This document shows positions 11,201 through 23,339 of a stretch of 64,000 nucleotides of DNA, piece after piece; within the stretch, counting starts at the first letter, position 1, and every line of letters starts with the position of its first letter. The notes under the pieces are model-generated. The model made no database searches, was not told where the DNA came from, and worked only from the letters and a program-made list of their open reading frames with translations. A program made the position numbers and the translations under genes. Source of the stretch: Rhodamnia argentea (Eukaryota; Streptophyta; Magnoliopsida; Myrtales; Myrtaceae). Location: contig NC_063160.1 of NCBI RefSeq assembly GCF_020921035.1, positions 1,198,501 through 1,262,500 on the forward strand, in the 5' to 3' direction.

Positions 11201-12754
11201 GACTTGTAGTTAGGAGACTGGGAATTGTCATTATGTACCACAAAATAATGTAGCATTTAGGGTGTATACTGCCCTATTTGGCCAAACAACTTGCGTTGGC
11301 TATTTCACCCTATTTGCTGGTAAACTCAACTGCTTTACTGTTGGGAGTTGTCATCAAGATCTTTAGACACCTTAATAGATAAAAACAGATTGGGAGACAA
11401 CCGTTATCTTTCAGTTATTTTGTTTAGTAATAGGTGAGTCTAAACTTATATGCGCTCTTATCTGCTACTTCTTTGAGTATCATTTGACAGAGAAGCTGCA
11501 ACATAAGTTGACGTAGATGGAGGCATCTTTTGAAAATTTTATGAGGCTTTAGATCATCTGCTTTTGTTCTTGCAGGGGCTACATCTGCAAAATTAGTTGC
11601 TCAGAAAGCCAAAGGAATGCCATTGATTTTGGTTACTCTAGTAAAACTTGTGGATTTTGCTGCAAGGGAGTTGATGGGCAACCTGTCAATGCAGCTCTTC
11701 ATGGCATTAAAAAACACTCGGACTTCACTTGCAGAAGGTGGTGCTTCATGTGTTAATCTTTGTGAAGCTTGCATTGGATAGATGCTCATTCTCTTGCTTG
11801 TCACTACAGAACAAGAACGCTCTCGCCAGTTGACAAAGCTTATAACTGCTGAAAAGGTAGGATATAGTTCTATGTATTGTTGATAATCAATTGTTGTGTA
11901 CTTTTTCTCTCACTGATGATGCATATTTCTCTTTTATGAGTAATGTTCCTGCTCCAATCATTTAAGTATCACTCAATGTTTTTATGCTTGTTCTTGATCT
12001 GAATCCTGTGGTATGTTCCTATTGTTGGGAGAAGAATGAAAGCATCCAGAACAAGCTCGAGTCATTTTCGAAGAAGCAGAAGTTGCCCATAACAAGCGCT
12101 TTGGCCATGTCAGATGCTTCAGACCCTTCTACGGGTAATGGCTCTCTTCTCTGTTTTCTCACATTCTTAGTATATAACAATGCACAAGCTGGTACTATTG
12201 CTTATGGGCTTTTCGTGATCTTGTATTTGTCTCTATCCACTTGTGGTTTGAGGTGAGGATGAGCTTTTAATATTATTCTTGTAAAAAGGAGGGATTGCAC
12301 CACTAGAAGCTATTGCATTTGGGCAGTGACAGACAAAAATATGAATATACCAGGAAGTGAGGGAGGATATTATGACTCATTTACAAGATGTTGTGTAAGG
12401 GGGCATATAGTTGATTCACATTGACTGAGGCTGGGTGGACTGGAGTTTGGGCATTTGTACGACAAATACAGCTTGGTTTTGCATTTTCAGTGCCTTTTCA
12501 TGATCTATTTGTCCTGTCTAACCACATTATTGTTATTTTTCTCACTTATCAAACTGCAGAGAAAGTAGTAGTACAAGATGCAACCTCTACAAGAGTTACT
12601 AATCGTGTTGTCCCTTCTCATCGGAGGTAATACTCAGCTGTTTATTCTTATTGCTTTTACTGATTGAGCTACTTCAGTATGACTAGTAATGCCACTTTTC
12701 TTTATCAGGTCAAAAGTAAGGGGTGTGCTCCTGCAAAATCCTGAAGATGATTAG
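8257..12754 (+). CDS. Head domain plus coiled-coil protein, XRCC4/XLF/PAXX-like architecture
   Basis: Seven exons join in frame: 8257-8448, 9902-10013, 11576-11737, 11810-11856, 12032-12134, 12560-12626 and 12709-12754, giving 242 residues. The start is the first ATG after an in-frame TGA at 8239. Residues 1-115 look like a compact beta-rich head ([56 protein letters not shown]). Residues about 145-185 are heptad-like and charged ([16 protein letters not shown], then [17 protein letters not shown]). The tail ends [20 protein letters not shown] and an acidic PEDD. Head, stalk and basic tail is the plan of XRCC4-family proteins, which act in non-homologous end joining with Ku and ligase IV; PAXX is the closest in size. 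That assignment is inference from architecture, with no catalytic motif to confirm it. The exon and phase structure itself is solid, and the gene looks intact. Confidence 0.75.
8501..8700. repeat. 100-bp perfect-period tandem duplication in intron 1
   Basis: 8501-8600 and 8601-8700 are identical except for three substitutions (A/G near 8529, C/T near 8580 and A/G near 8588). Each unit begins TTATTTTCTCGATACAGATA. The duplication follows exon 1 of the head/coiled-coil gene by about 50 bp. Confidence 0.95.
8922..8943. repeat. Poly(A) tract
   Basis: More than 20 consecutive A, preceded by AATAAATAAATA, in intron 1 of the head/coiled-coil gene. It could be the tail of an old retroposon or simple slippage; no retroposon body was recognised. 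Confidence 0.8.
10297..10418. repeat. Diverged tandem copies of about 55 bp
   Basis: About 10297-10349 and 10363-10418 both read AAAAGATCCTTT, then TCCTAGCAAGAG, then a GTT/GAGGTTTT stretch ending in GAG(C/T)CC. They sit directly left of the solo LTR. Confidence 0.7.
10422..10593. mobile_element. Solo LTR of about 172 bp in intron 2
   Basis: The segment begins TGTTGAGAG and ends CTCTCAACA, a perfect 9-bp terminal inverted repeat of the TG..CA type. It contains a TATA-like TTATAAATAG about 70 bp before its end. Flanking pentamers ACGTC (left) and CCGTC (right) match at four of five positions, consistent with a decayed target duplication. No internal retroelement sequence is present, so this is a solo LTR or TRIM fragment. 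Confidence 0.7.
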
Positions 12755-14423
12755 CTAGACGTGGGAAGTCATTTTTCAAGATGGTTTACTTTGTTCTGTA
12801 ATTACAACATCAGCTGTCGGAACCAGGAACAAGATGTGACACCCAACCCTTAGGATAAACGCTTAGATTTTTCTCTTTTTAAAGTTATAATGTCAAGTCT
12901 GTACATGTTTGTGAAATCTGATTGTGCTGGTGATTTTCTTGCCCGGCGTATGAGTTTCTGCTTACTGGAAGAGGGAAGTCATCATTTTGCTTTAGTTTTT
13001 TTATGTGCAATGTGTTACATATCAATAATTTACATTTGGACAGTCTCTGCATCTTATTAAATACATGCTTGTTAAATTTCCATGTTATGGTTCTCTTCTT
13101 TGCTGTTTATGCTTGCTGATCACCTAGGTTAATAAAATAGTACCTACCACTTGCAAATGATGGCAAGCAAATAGAAGATTACATGATGAACTATTCAAGA
13201 GCTTATTACCATCTGAACCGGAATTGGCTAAGGAGAACTCTGTTACATGGCAGCATGACTGAAAATGTGATGTTTCATTCCATTTCAGAGATCTTACTGA
13301 ATACTCAGTTATTACATTGATATGGAGTCATGTTTAGATGTACTACTTTATGCCTTGTGAGTTTCCTTCAAGGTGCAATTTATGTACTGGCGAAGTTTTA
13401 TTCCGTCTTACTACTACGTGCCTTCTTCTAAAGTCTGTTGCAGGTTTGTTGTTCCTCTATTTCTCATGGCATTCTGAATTTCTACCAAGTTGTTGCCTGA
13501 ACAATGCTTGCGCGACTCTTTCCTCATGGCCTGGTTAAGTTTTGGTACAAAAAAATTGTGCTGTGGACGAGTTTTTTCATGCCAAATTGATTAATGGAAT
13601 GGTTGGTTTGTTGAGTTTCGACCAGATAAGAAGCTTCCATCAGCTGGAGCAGTTGGAGAAAGTGAGCCTGAACGAACTGCATTGATATAGTGTTGTGACT
13701 ACTGCTTCTCTTGGCTAATATCTCGGGTCTCATACTTAACTTTTCCTTGTCATTCGCTGCTGCCACTTTTCGAGTCTGCTTCGGTTAGTTTAGATCTAGC
13801 ATTTGCCGGAGCTTGCCAATCACGAGATTCCTATCAAGAACCTATTAGCTTTTATGGACTGGGATTTCTTATATTGATTCATATCTGGAGCTGCCCTGTT
13901 TCCATAGTGTGCTGTGTTGCAACCACAATAACTTGTGGTGGGCATGAACTTCCAAATGGCTTACTTGGCTACTTTCTGCGACCAGATGAAGTTTTGGTCT
14001 CGGAGACTATCTGCATATGAGAATATGATGCGGGCCGGGTTGTTCTTGCGGAGGGTAAATGGGAGGTGTCCCTAGCTTCTCATTTGACAGGTTGGTGATA
14101 CTCTTAAGGTAGTCCTTTGAGTCTGTCTAACCTCTGTCTTGGATCATGCTCAGAACAGAATCTGATACCTCAGAGTGAATTCTGTCGACATGATGTGAAC
14201 TATCTTCACTAGAGAGGAGTCACCCTTCAAAATGGAGGAACTGAAAATTCTCTTCAGACTCCAAAATGTACACTTGATTTTATATGTGCATTTTCATGGA
14301 CAGGAGATTTGGATCGTTTGGACAGCGCGTTTTCAGGTACTGAATTCTACGGAATATAATATCAGTGCATTGGACCTATTTCTTCCTATGTGATCGGCGT
14401 TGTCTAAAGGCAAGTATGATAGG
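12755..14423. other. Intergenic spacer and probable 3' UTR
   Basis: The stretch follows the stop of the head/coiled-coil gene. I see no conserved coding sequence; the ORFs present are short, overlap on both strands and lack gene-like exon borders. Confidence 0.5.
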
Positions 14424-14672
14424 TGGGAAAATGGTCCAAAAAGTCCTAAACCTATTATACGGCAGCTAATTTAATTATAAACTTTTCAATTGTGCCAGTT
14501 TAGTTCTAAATTTTTTTATGATTTACCAATTCAATCCTAAACCTTTTAACGATTTGTCAATATAGATATTCTAGATCTAATTATCCAACTAATAGGTTTA
14601 GGACTAAATTGATAACTTTTCAAAGGGTTTAGGACTAAATTGACATAATTGAAAGGTCTTTTTGGACGATTA
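14424..14672. mobile_element. Non-autonomous TIR element, short copy
   Basis: The left end reads GTCCAAAAAGTCCTAAACC and the right end, on the complement, reads GTCCAAAAAGACCTTTCAAT. Inside each arm are degenerate repeats of the form AGGTTTAGGACTAAATTG. It has the same arm style as the elements at 60151 and 19800. No ORF of its own. Confidence 0.65.
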
Positions 14673-14912
14673 TACCTGTGTAGGCGCTTGAACCTCGAGT
14701 ATCTAATACAGAAATTTCAAACTACAGACAGGTATACTTTAAAACAAAAGTCTATTAAAACATTGATGTATATATGTTTCAAAGAAAATACAGCAGCCAC
14801 AAGAAGCATCTTCTCTACAAGGAGAGAGAGAGAGACAGAAAGGGACAGAGAGGGATCACCCACAAACCATCAGTGGACTAACCAAACCTTACAATCTTCA
14901 AGCTAGAGCACC

Positions 14913-16808
14913 TCAGAGGCCTCTCTGCGAGCATCTGCATCTAAGGATGACATAGGAAATGAATCTGTAAACCAAGATGTAACAAACCATGACGAGCACA
15001 TTTCTCCACCTGCTCTCCTCTCCATAACCAACCTCCCTGAGCACGTCCTCGCCGGTCACTGCACACATCCCGAACATGTACTCCAAGCATTTGCCCGAAT
15101 TTGAGAACTCGTTGATCAGGAATCCCTCAAACGGGTACTTGAACAGCGAAACGTAGTGCATGAAGATCCAGTAGCTCGGTATCTCCTGCTTCGAGATGAA
15201 GTAGCCCGAGAACAGAAAGAACGAACCCATCACACCTGAGATCACTGAGTTCCCAACAATGAAATTTGGCACCAAGGCACTGAAGCATACCACGACCGAG
15301 TTTGCCGTGTACAGAATCAGCCAAATTATCAGCAAGAAATGTAGGAATGCTGTGAAATTGCTGTTTAACCCAACAAGCCAGTACAATGGCACTGCGAATG
15401 ACACTGCCAGGATGAGCAAAAATGGCAAGTAAACAAGCCCATTTGCAATTGCATAGGATGAGACTCTGTAGCATCCGCAAGATGTCTCTTTCATCAGAAT
15501 CTCCCTCTCCTGCAGAAAGATGGGCAGAGCCTCCGTGGTGCAGGACAGCAAGAATGTCAAGATGAACGCAAACAAGCCCACCCTTTCTTGAGCACCAAGC
15601 AGATCATCCTTCAAGTGGCAGAAGATGGAGCCAAGGACGAGCCCCGAGACCAACATTTGGATTGTCCGGCACGCGAAGAGCTCCTTGGTCCGGGAAATGT
15701 TCTTCGAGAACCGGTGCATTAGCAAGAGAATCTCTCGCAGCCTGGAATTTGCGAAGCAGTGGGGGAGATCGATCCTGACATCGGTGGTGCTCTCATCAAC
15801 GACCTTGGATTGTTGGAAGAGCTGTTGGAGAGTGAACTTGTGGCTTCGGCTCTCACCTCCCGGTCCTTCCTCTCTCTTCTGTGGCGGTAACTGAGGAGGC
15901 ATTTCAACTTGTTGCACTTGGTTTTGCGAGTGGCGGTGGCTCTGGATGGCCTCGATGGACTCGATGGCGAATTCGATGACGTTCACATGAGGTGGATTCG
16001 GCAAGCCCATGAGCCTCAACTGGACAGCAAGCTGATCAGCAGTTCCCTGGTGAAGCACGGAGCCATTGGCCATCAATAGGATTGAGTTGAACTGCTTCAC
16101 AATCCGAAACCCGGGCTGGTGTATGCTGAGAATCACGGTCCGGCCTTGGGTCTCAGCCATCATCTTGAGCATATCGATGATCTGAAGGGCCGAGTTACTA
16201 TCCAGACCCGAAGTGGGCTCATCGAGAATCAGGACCCGAGGGTCGTGTATAACGTCGACCCCAATCGAGACGCGCCGCCTCTCGCCTCCAGAGACCCCGC
16301 GGATGCGGTCGTCGCCGACCCTGGTGCCTGCCACGTGTTCTAGCCCAAGCTCCTGGAGCAGGGACTTGACCCTCGAGGCCAACTGTGATTCAGGAAGCCT
16401 TAGCCTCAGCCTGGCACTGAACATCAAGGTCTCCTCAACAGTCAGGAGTGGGAAGAGAGTGTCCTTCTGAGCAACATAGCCAATTATCTTCCTGAAATGA
16501 GCCTTGTCAATGGGCTTCTGGTTCACAAAGATCGAACCATTCTGCGGGGCGATTTTTCCTGCCAGGATTTCGAGCAACGACGACTTTCCGGCGCCGCTTG
16601 GGCCGATGATCGCGAGGATTTCCCACGATCTCGCCCTGCAATTCACATCCTTCAGGACTTGCCTAACTCCCGGATCTTCACTGCCTTGCTTTGGTTTCTT
16701 TTTTCCTTCTAATTTCCCATTGAAACTTGGGAAACAAAACTCTTTCTTTCTTGTACTGATTCTATAGTTGATACCGATGGCTTCAATCTCACACCCTTGT
16801 TTCTCCAT
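14913..16808 (-). CDS. ABCG5: ABC transporter G family member 5 (half-size, intronless)
   Basis: Plasma-membrane half transporter of the WBC subfamily, 631 residues in one exon. ABCG5 of Arabidopsis is linked to cuticle formation in seedlings, so export of cuticular lipids is the likely job (family knowledge). I chose the ATG at 16808 because the protein then begins MEKQGCEIEA, as in ABCG5; an upstream in-frame ATG at 16829 would add seven residues. The nucleotide-binding domain shows Walker A GPSGAGKSS (about 69-77), Q-loop YVAQKDTLFP (about 111), signature VSGGERRRVSIG (about 172), Walker B VLILDEPTSGLD (about 192) and H-loop SIHQP. The membrane domain follows (FAFILTFLLSCTTEALPIF; NSVVVCFSALVPNFIVGNS), ending in CRCSQRGL. 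No frameshift or missing residue was seen. It probably works as a dimer. Confidence 0.95.
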   Translation of the reverse strand: MEKQGCEIEAIGINYRISTRKKEFCFPSFNGKLEGKKKPKQGSEDPGVRQVLKDVNCRARSWEILAIIGPSGAGKSSLLEILAGKIAPQNGSIFVNQKPIDKAHFRKIIGYVAQKDTLFPLLTVEETLMFSARLRLRLPESQLASRVKSLLQELGLEHVAGTRVGDDRIRGVSGGERRRVSIGVDVIHDPRVLILDEPTSGLDSNSALQIIDMLKMMAETQGRTVILSIHQPGFRIVKQFNSILLMANGSVLHQGTADQLAVQLRLMGLPNPPHVNVIEFAIESIEAIQSHRHSQNQVQQVEMPPQLPPQKREEGPGGESRSHKFTLQQLFQQSKVVDESTTDVRIDLPHCFANSRLREILLLMHRFSKNISRTKELFACRTIQMLVSGLVLGSIFCHLKDDLLGAQERVGLFAFILTFLLSCTTEALPIFLQEREILMKETSCGCYRVSSYAIANGLVYLPFLLILAVSFAVPLYWLVGLNSNFTAFLHFLLIIWLILYTANSVVVCFSALVPNFIVGNSVISGVMGSFFLFSGYFISKQEIPSYWIFMHYVSLFKYPFEGFLINEFSNSGKCLEYMFGMCAVTGEDVLREVGYGEESRWRNVLVMVCYILVYRFISYVILRCRCSQRGL

Positions 16809-16898
16809 TGAAGGAGAAGATGGCAACAATGTGTCTTGAGTTTAGTCAGCTTCTCAAGCCAAGCTCAAGTTCTGTGCCAAGTTTATCAAAAGACTGAA

Positions 16899-16922
16899 CT
16901 ATATTCTCTCTCTCTCTCTCCC
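16899..16922. repeat. CT/GA microsatellite in the ABCG5 leader region
   Basis: An uninterrupted TC tract lies about 90 bp upstream of the ABCG5 start. On the coding strand it is a GA tract in the promoter or 5' UTR, of the kind bound by BBR/BPC GAGA factors in plants (inference). Confidence 0.75.
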
Positions 16923-19730
16923 TGCTTTCTTGAAGTACTGTTTGAGCCTCAACTCAATGCCAAATAACAGTTAAACAAGTAGGGTTTCTTTCTTTGTTTT
17001 TCTTCCTTTAACAAAGATTAAAATGGAGGAAACACTCTGCATATATTACATGGGTTGGTTCACGTGCACTCGTTCTTGCTGTTTCTTGTATCTGTGCATA
17101 GAAAATGGATTATGTAATGGTTTTTAAGTGACCCTAAAATTAATAGTCTGTTTTTTTTTGTCACAAAAGAATATATAACGATTAAGGAAAATGCTTTCCT
17201 GACAGATCTGTCAAGAACGATACAAGCTCAACCGTAGATTTATACACCATCATTGCGTATTTTGCATAAAGCACTCATTAATTGGTAGATCGTGTGGTAA
17301 GAAATAACTGGCGGTTACGTAAAACTATTAGGCTAATAGCTCCCAAAGATTAATTAAGAATTATTGTGGGTCTACTCTTTTAATAATTTTTGACTTGTTG
17401 CCACAGTCACATAAATACTATTATGCTAGCAAAGCCCTATATACTTCACTCGCCAAGGTGATACGTGCAATCTCTCTCTCTAGGTCCCTCTTGTTGTGAA
17501 TTATGATCATGTCTCCATCAACTTTTTATACTTCGAATCCAAAAAAATGAAAAGTTTTTGCAACTTCGTCATACACGAAGAAATCATCATGGATTTTGAT
17601 ATGGATAGGTATTTTATATCTGAGCCGAATTCTTTCTGGTTAAAAGAATCTCTGCACGTATACAGTCTACATGGATGAATTACACGTCAAAAATATATTA
17701 GTACCTGGTACGTAAAGGGCTTTGCTGGGTTTTGTTCCACATGAAAAGAGCAAAACTATAGGGAAGAAACGCGGTTTGGTTGACAGTTCCTTCGCTGGGG
17801 TTTGGTATGAGAATTGGTTGAGCAAGCTTTGCATGGCATTTCCCGTGAGAGCTTCATAAGTCAATTGTACAGCCTGGTCCTGTGGTTTTTTTCTATCGTT
17901 CTCGCAAGATTCCTGGTATTTTCTGTGACATGTCCACGATAAGATATCAAACATGGCTCTGTGAGGCAGTTGGTAGATCAGTCTCTGAAACCCACATGTT
18001 GGAAAATTAGAAAAATCAATTTTTGGCAGAGCAAGACGCGAGTGAGTTGCCTGTGGTTCTCTAATTTATCCAAAAGGAGCAATGCTAGGACAAAAGTCCC
18101 TAAGAAAATTCTCATAAAATAGGATATGTAATTAATGAAATGTGTCTTTAACAAGTTGGTCGTGTTCAAACGGACATCGAGAGCCGATAAACATCAACTT
18201 GTACATGAACCACAAATTATACAAACATAATATGATTTGTATAGAGTTTAATTTTATGTGGTACCTTCCCGCATAAAGTTTAATGTTACGCTTCGACTTG
18301 AATGATTTGCCTTTGATTGGATGATCAATCGACGATAAAATTAGGTTTTGTTGTGAATATGATTTCAATACTTCGTCCCATTGCGGATATAACCATATGA
18401 GGATCTCGTTTGCCGAATTAATTTAAACCTAAGAATTTTCTATCAAAAATATGTCAAAAGACATGAAATGCTTAGAGTTGCAATAATGCCTCTTTTTCCT
18501 GTAACTCGCATGTGGGCCCTTGGCATCTGAAGATTGTGACCACAAACAAGGCAGGTGTGGTCCCTGTGGGGGCCTCCAGCTTGTGGCTGAAATTGCATGA
18601 TACTTAGCGGGTGAAATTCACATTAATATAGACACCATCTCTAACAAATCATTGTCTGGTCATCTCAATTCGTCTGATGCTCAGGTTGGATGAATGATTT
18701 GGACCATCTCTTCCAAATGTAACCATCGAGTGCAGCCTACACCAAGCCACATGTCCACAAGGATAAAAAGTTTCTGAAAATGATGCAAAAATAAATAAAT
18801 AAATAACTATATGATTTAATGGACCGTCCTGATCATTGGAGTGAGGTTAAATCATGTGGGGGATGGTGAATCTTTTGTGTGGTCGAGAATTAAAGATGGA
18901 GAGATTTTCTGGTTTGAGAGGGTCTCCCAAGTCACCATTTGTCATTGTACCTCAATTTGTGAAGCTTCAGTTTGTCTGGACATGGAGACGAATTCGCACC
19001 CGTGAACCCCTTTATAGTTCACTGGTCTTTCCCACCAACATAGACATGTAGCCACCACAAAAAAAAAAAAAAGGAAAGAAAATCGAAAAATAAACATAAA
19101 AAATGGATCTAGAAAACCCTAGACCACCAAACTATGTTCTTCATATATATGTTATTTTATGCATTAGGCCACCTTACTTAATAGTGAACTCTGCCCGTGA
19201 ACCTTATGTCTCTGTCCGCCACCTTCTTTAGTGTGCGACCTTTCTGTATACAAGATATTGCTCGTCAACTTTCGAGCTTCTTCACTATCTTGCATAATAG
19301 GAAGTGCCAAAAGATTCGCACGGCGAGGCTCGCAAAACTAGATACATATCTGAAAGGTAGAGGATGAAGACATGTGCTGCTTCGGGAACCAAGTGTTGTG
19401 CAGTTCTGTGATCTAATGGAGAGGCATACGAGAGGGCTTAGTGTGGATAATGCAGATGACCAAGCAAGAATCTGGTTGACCCCCCTCCGAAAGAATCGGT
19501 CGGCATTGCGTGCCGTCCTCTAACTGTCCGAACCCTCTAAGATAGAAGCTTAGGTACTTAAGGTTAACGTATTGATGTGTTATGCATGCAATGGATGCAT
19601 GCTTTGTATGCAGAATGTAGAGATGTGTAGATTATCCATGTAAAGATGGGAATTTTTGCTTATTAAGTTCTAAACATTGCAATTTTATCATGAGGTCTGG
19701 GCGAGGACCACGATAGGCCATCACCAGGCT
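16923..19730. other. Intergenic region, ABCG5 promoter side
   Basis: AT-rich DNA with short ORFs on both strands that I do not recognise, an AATA repeat near 18792-18808 and short A-runs (19059-19072). No gene supported. Confidence 0.5.
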
Positions 19731-19794
19731 TGGTAGAAAGAAAGAAAGAAGAAGAAGAAAATAAATGAATAACTCAAATTTTTTTTTTTAAAAA

Positions 19795-19985
19795 CTTATA
19801 AAATTGTCTACGTCACCAGCGACCATGCCACGTAGGACGCCCGGTGCCCACGTCAAATTGGATGAACTCAATTGGCAAACTATCAAAAGGTTTAGACTTA
19901 ATTGGTAAAATTGAAAGGTTTAGGACTGAATTAGGTAAAATGTAATAAGTTCAGAAATTTTTGGACGGTTTTGTCTGTAATGGTA
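19795..19985. mobile_element. Half of a long-TIR element
   Basis: CATGCCACGTAGGACGCCCGGTG is followed by AGGTTTAGACTTAATTGGTAAAATTGAAAGGTTTAGGACTGA-type repeats and ends near TTTTTGGACGGTTTTG. The order (CATG..ACGTAGGAC..CCGG, then repeats) is the same as the right half of the element at 60151-60831. The left arm is not recognisable, so it is probably truncated. Confidence 0.6.
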
Positions 19986-19999
19986 ATTTTCTAAGGTTT

Positions 20000-21850
20000 A
20001 TTTCACATTAGTCTTACTCATAGTGGTATTGGATAAGTTTTTCATTTTTTCTTTTTTTGGCATTATTGTTCAAATTCTTGGTCCATAGATTTCGTTCTTA
20101 CTTTAGTGTTCATTTCTTTAATACATCAAAAGATGTGATGACGTGCCATGGGCCTTATTTTCTTTGCGTTTGTGGTGGTGGTGACCCATGAATCTTGTTC
20201 AACTTCGTATGCAGACTCGATTTAAAAGCTCAAATTCTGGAGTTAAAACAGTTGCGGACTCGATTATAAATTGATATCAAAAGTCGAAGGTTTCGAGTTC
20301 AAATCCTCTCGCCCCTTCACTCAAATTTTCTGCTTTCATGCTTCCTTTCATACGAAAAGTTTTGTGTCAAGGCAAATGTTAAGTTGTACACTATAATAAA
20401 TTTTAAGCCTTTTGGATTTATTCATTGATCACTCAATCTACCTTAGGCTTTCGGCTTTCTCAATGCTAGCATTTGGCTAATGGAATCCCAAATACACTTG
20501 CCAAACGCCTCATATTTTCTCCAAAGGACTTTAGAAGCTCAAAGCCCCTTGGGAAAGCTGAACGAAACATGGCCTTAGCATGCACTTATGAAGCCGACGA
20601 TACTGACTACATATACTAAGATTGGTGATTAAATTTGATTCTGTCATCATTAATCAGCTACATGCATGATTGAAGTAGGAGGCTATTATGTACCAAACAA
20701 TAAAAATTATGGCCAACATATCATATCTCAACTATCTATTAACACAATGATGAGCTGAATTAGAACTGTGGAAATTACAGTCTCAATTTTGCTAACAGAC
20801 TGCTCTATCCTATAGTTAAAGTAGACTTCTCCATGTCTTCTTCATTCTTTAGCTCTATCATACTGGGGACAGGGGTTGCTCTTGACCTAAGTTGCAGATA
20901 AATGGTGATAGCATCTGATAATATAACACTGCTATCCTTTTGGATTCATCTCAATCCATCTTTCGAGCTCAAGCGGATCATCTCCAGCCGATCTTGCCAC
21001 CCAATCGGGTAACCGCTGGACCGTGATTTGTATAAGAAGCGCCAGATCTCCGTTGAGAAGGAAAATCGCATCTCTCTTTGCTGTCTTCCTATGTCTTGAT
21101 CATAGGAGGACGTATATGCTTTCCCCCAAGAAAATGGCAAAACTCACATTACATGCCCTAAAGAAAATGAACAAAGAAGACCCACGTTCGCTCTTTCACT
21201 TGAAAACAAGAAGACAACCACCCCTTCATGCCTGTCCATTTGCGCATAAAATAAGAAAACCTCAACTGCTGAACATAGGGCTTTGAGAGAGAGAGAGAGA
21301 GAGAGGTACAATAATGTACTCTCTTCCGCCAGTGTCGTTTCTGCTGTTGCGTTCACGAGACTCCCTTGAAAGGCTGGAGCTGGACTGGTTCTGCAGTGAG
21401 TTGTGACAGAAAAACAAAGGAAGCTCATAAGACAAACCCTGTGGTTGGAACCCTGAAAAAAATATCCTGTGATTTTTTCTGGTTTTTCTATTTAGGATAA
21501 TTGTCTTAACATGCATAAAATGACAGGTTTAACATAATTTATCAATTTTGACCCCCAAAAAAAAAACATAATTTATCCATGGAAAAAAATGGATAATATT
21601 GCTCCACAAAACGAGGGCCCTTATCCCAAAACAAAGGTGTGTTTGGTTCTTTTCTCAGGAAAAGAACAATAATTATCGCATCATCGTTGAGTTTAGCAAA
21701 TCCATGCATACAAAAGTACTTGCAGATTCCCAAGAAGGTGGTCTACAACAGTTGGCCACACACATGATTATGTATGCAGAATTCTGTTGCTAAGGCAGAA
21801 TTTTTACCTGTACCGATAAATCCCAATGAGCATTCAAAGTTATTAACAAA
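20000..21850. other. Intergenic region with a GA microsatellite and one exon-like remnant
   Basis: A (GA)n tract lies at about 21287-21305. Around 20940-21085 on the minus strand an open frame ends in DWVARSAGDDPLELERWIEM and a stop, which reads like a protein C-terminus but has no recognised family (see findings). Otherwise nothing. Confidence 0.4.
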
Positions 21851-23339
21851 AGAATATCAGTAACTTTTTTTTTTTTCATGTAGCTTATTGGCAGCTTACT
21901 TTTATGAAATTATCAATATTTTCCGAAAGTTTACATTTACCAATTATTATACTAACTCCTTACTTGTATCACTTGCTAAATTTTCATATTTTACAAAATC
22001 TTATATGAATTACTTAGTTTTGGACTATCAACTTTTATTTTAGTTACTTATCAAATTTCGAATGATCTTTTTGGATTTACAGAAATTTTATTTTCCTCCA
22101 TTAGAAGTATATCTAAACTAGTGTGCACCAGCCCTTCTCTCATTATTTTACCATATAGTAAGGGGTTACCAACTTTTTGTTGAGTTATGTATTGACATTT
22201 ATTTGTACTTACTAATTAAGTATTGGCAAGTAACTCAAATATGAGTGGATAAATCATAACTAGTAGGCAGAGGTTGACAAGTCCCTCAAAAAAGATCGGT
22301 AATTTCATATGATTATTGATAAATACAAGGCGATGATTATCGAGGTAAAGGAAAGCTGGTAAAAGATGAGAGAAGTTTTTGTTTTGGCATAGATAAGAGA
22401 AGTCAAAATTTGACGACAAAAAAAAAAAAAAAGTTGATAACTCACAGTACGGTTTGGCTGCGCAAAACAAGTTGGTAAATTTAATTAGAGAAAAGTTGGT
22501 AATTAGTAACATTGATAAGCAACTCCACTATTGGTAAGTAAAAGCTAATTGTCGTCTACCGGGGGAAACAATGGTAAGTCACACAAGAAAAACCTCGTAC
22601 GTTCATATAAGAGTTAACAGATTAATTAGGCGTTGGTTAAGAAAGATAATAGTTGGTGAACGATAGACAAACAATTAATTTTTTTTACCAGCCATTTTTT
22701 TTTACATTTATTAACTCTTTTGAAAATGTATAAAAAAATAACCCACGCTCTTTTTTTCTTAAAATGTTACGGTGGAATCGTTCGAGCTGTGAATTAGTCT
22801 AGTTCGGCATCCTCAATGAAGAAAATTACCTAAATATTACATCGAAACGTCTTTATACCTACATGAGAGTATCTTAATTTAATTTCTTTAACAAGGAATA
22901 TCCGAACTTGATATTCAAAAATTTCCCCGTGGATTTTGTCTAGAATGAAGAAGTAGATAAATGGTTGAAACCGGCGTTATTAAGACTAAAAGTACATAAA
23001 ATGTTAGTCTCGAGGGAAATTTTTATTTATTTATCTTGTGATTACACAAGTTTATTTTGGGGAGAATAATTAGATGCATTGTTGGACTACCCCAGCTCCA
23101 AGAGCCCAATGAGTTTGCACTTCCACTCTTCCAAGAACAATCTCCTCCGATGAGCTCTCATCAACCCCTGTCCGTCATATAGTTTATTTTATTTACATAT
23201 TGATATTACTAATAAAACAGCACATTTTCTATGAATTTTATAGTAATAGAAATATACGACCTACCAAAACAAGGCCAAGAAACCAGCAAAATAAAGGGGA
23301 AAAAAAGACTTAAAAGCAAAGTTTCTGGTCAAACATCTA

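Noticed and set aside
15127..15907. Long overlapping frames inside ABCG5 on both strands
   Set aside because: They are shadows of the intact 631-codon transporter frame and have no family features.
20265..20325. tRNA-like string GGTTTCGAGTTCAAATCC
   Set aside because: Only the T-arm-like part is present; there is no matching acceptor stem or anticodon arm. Such strings are common in plant retroelement flanks.
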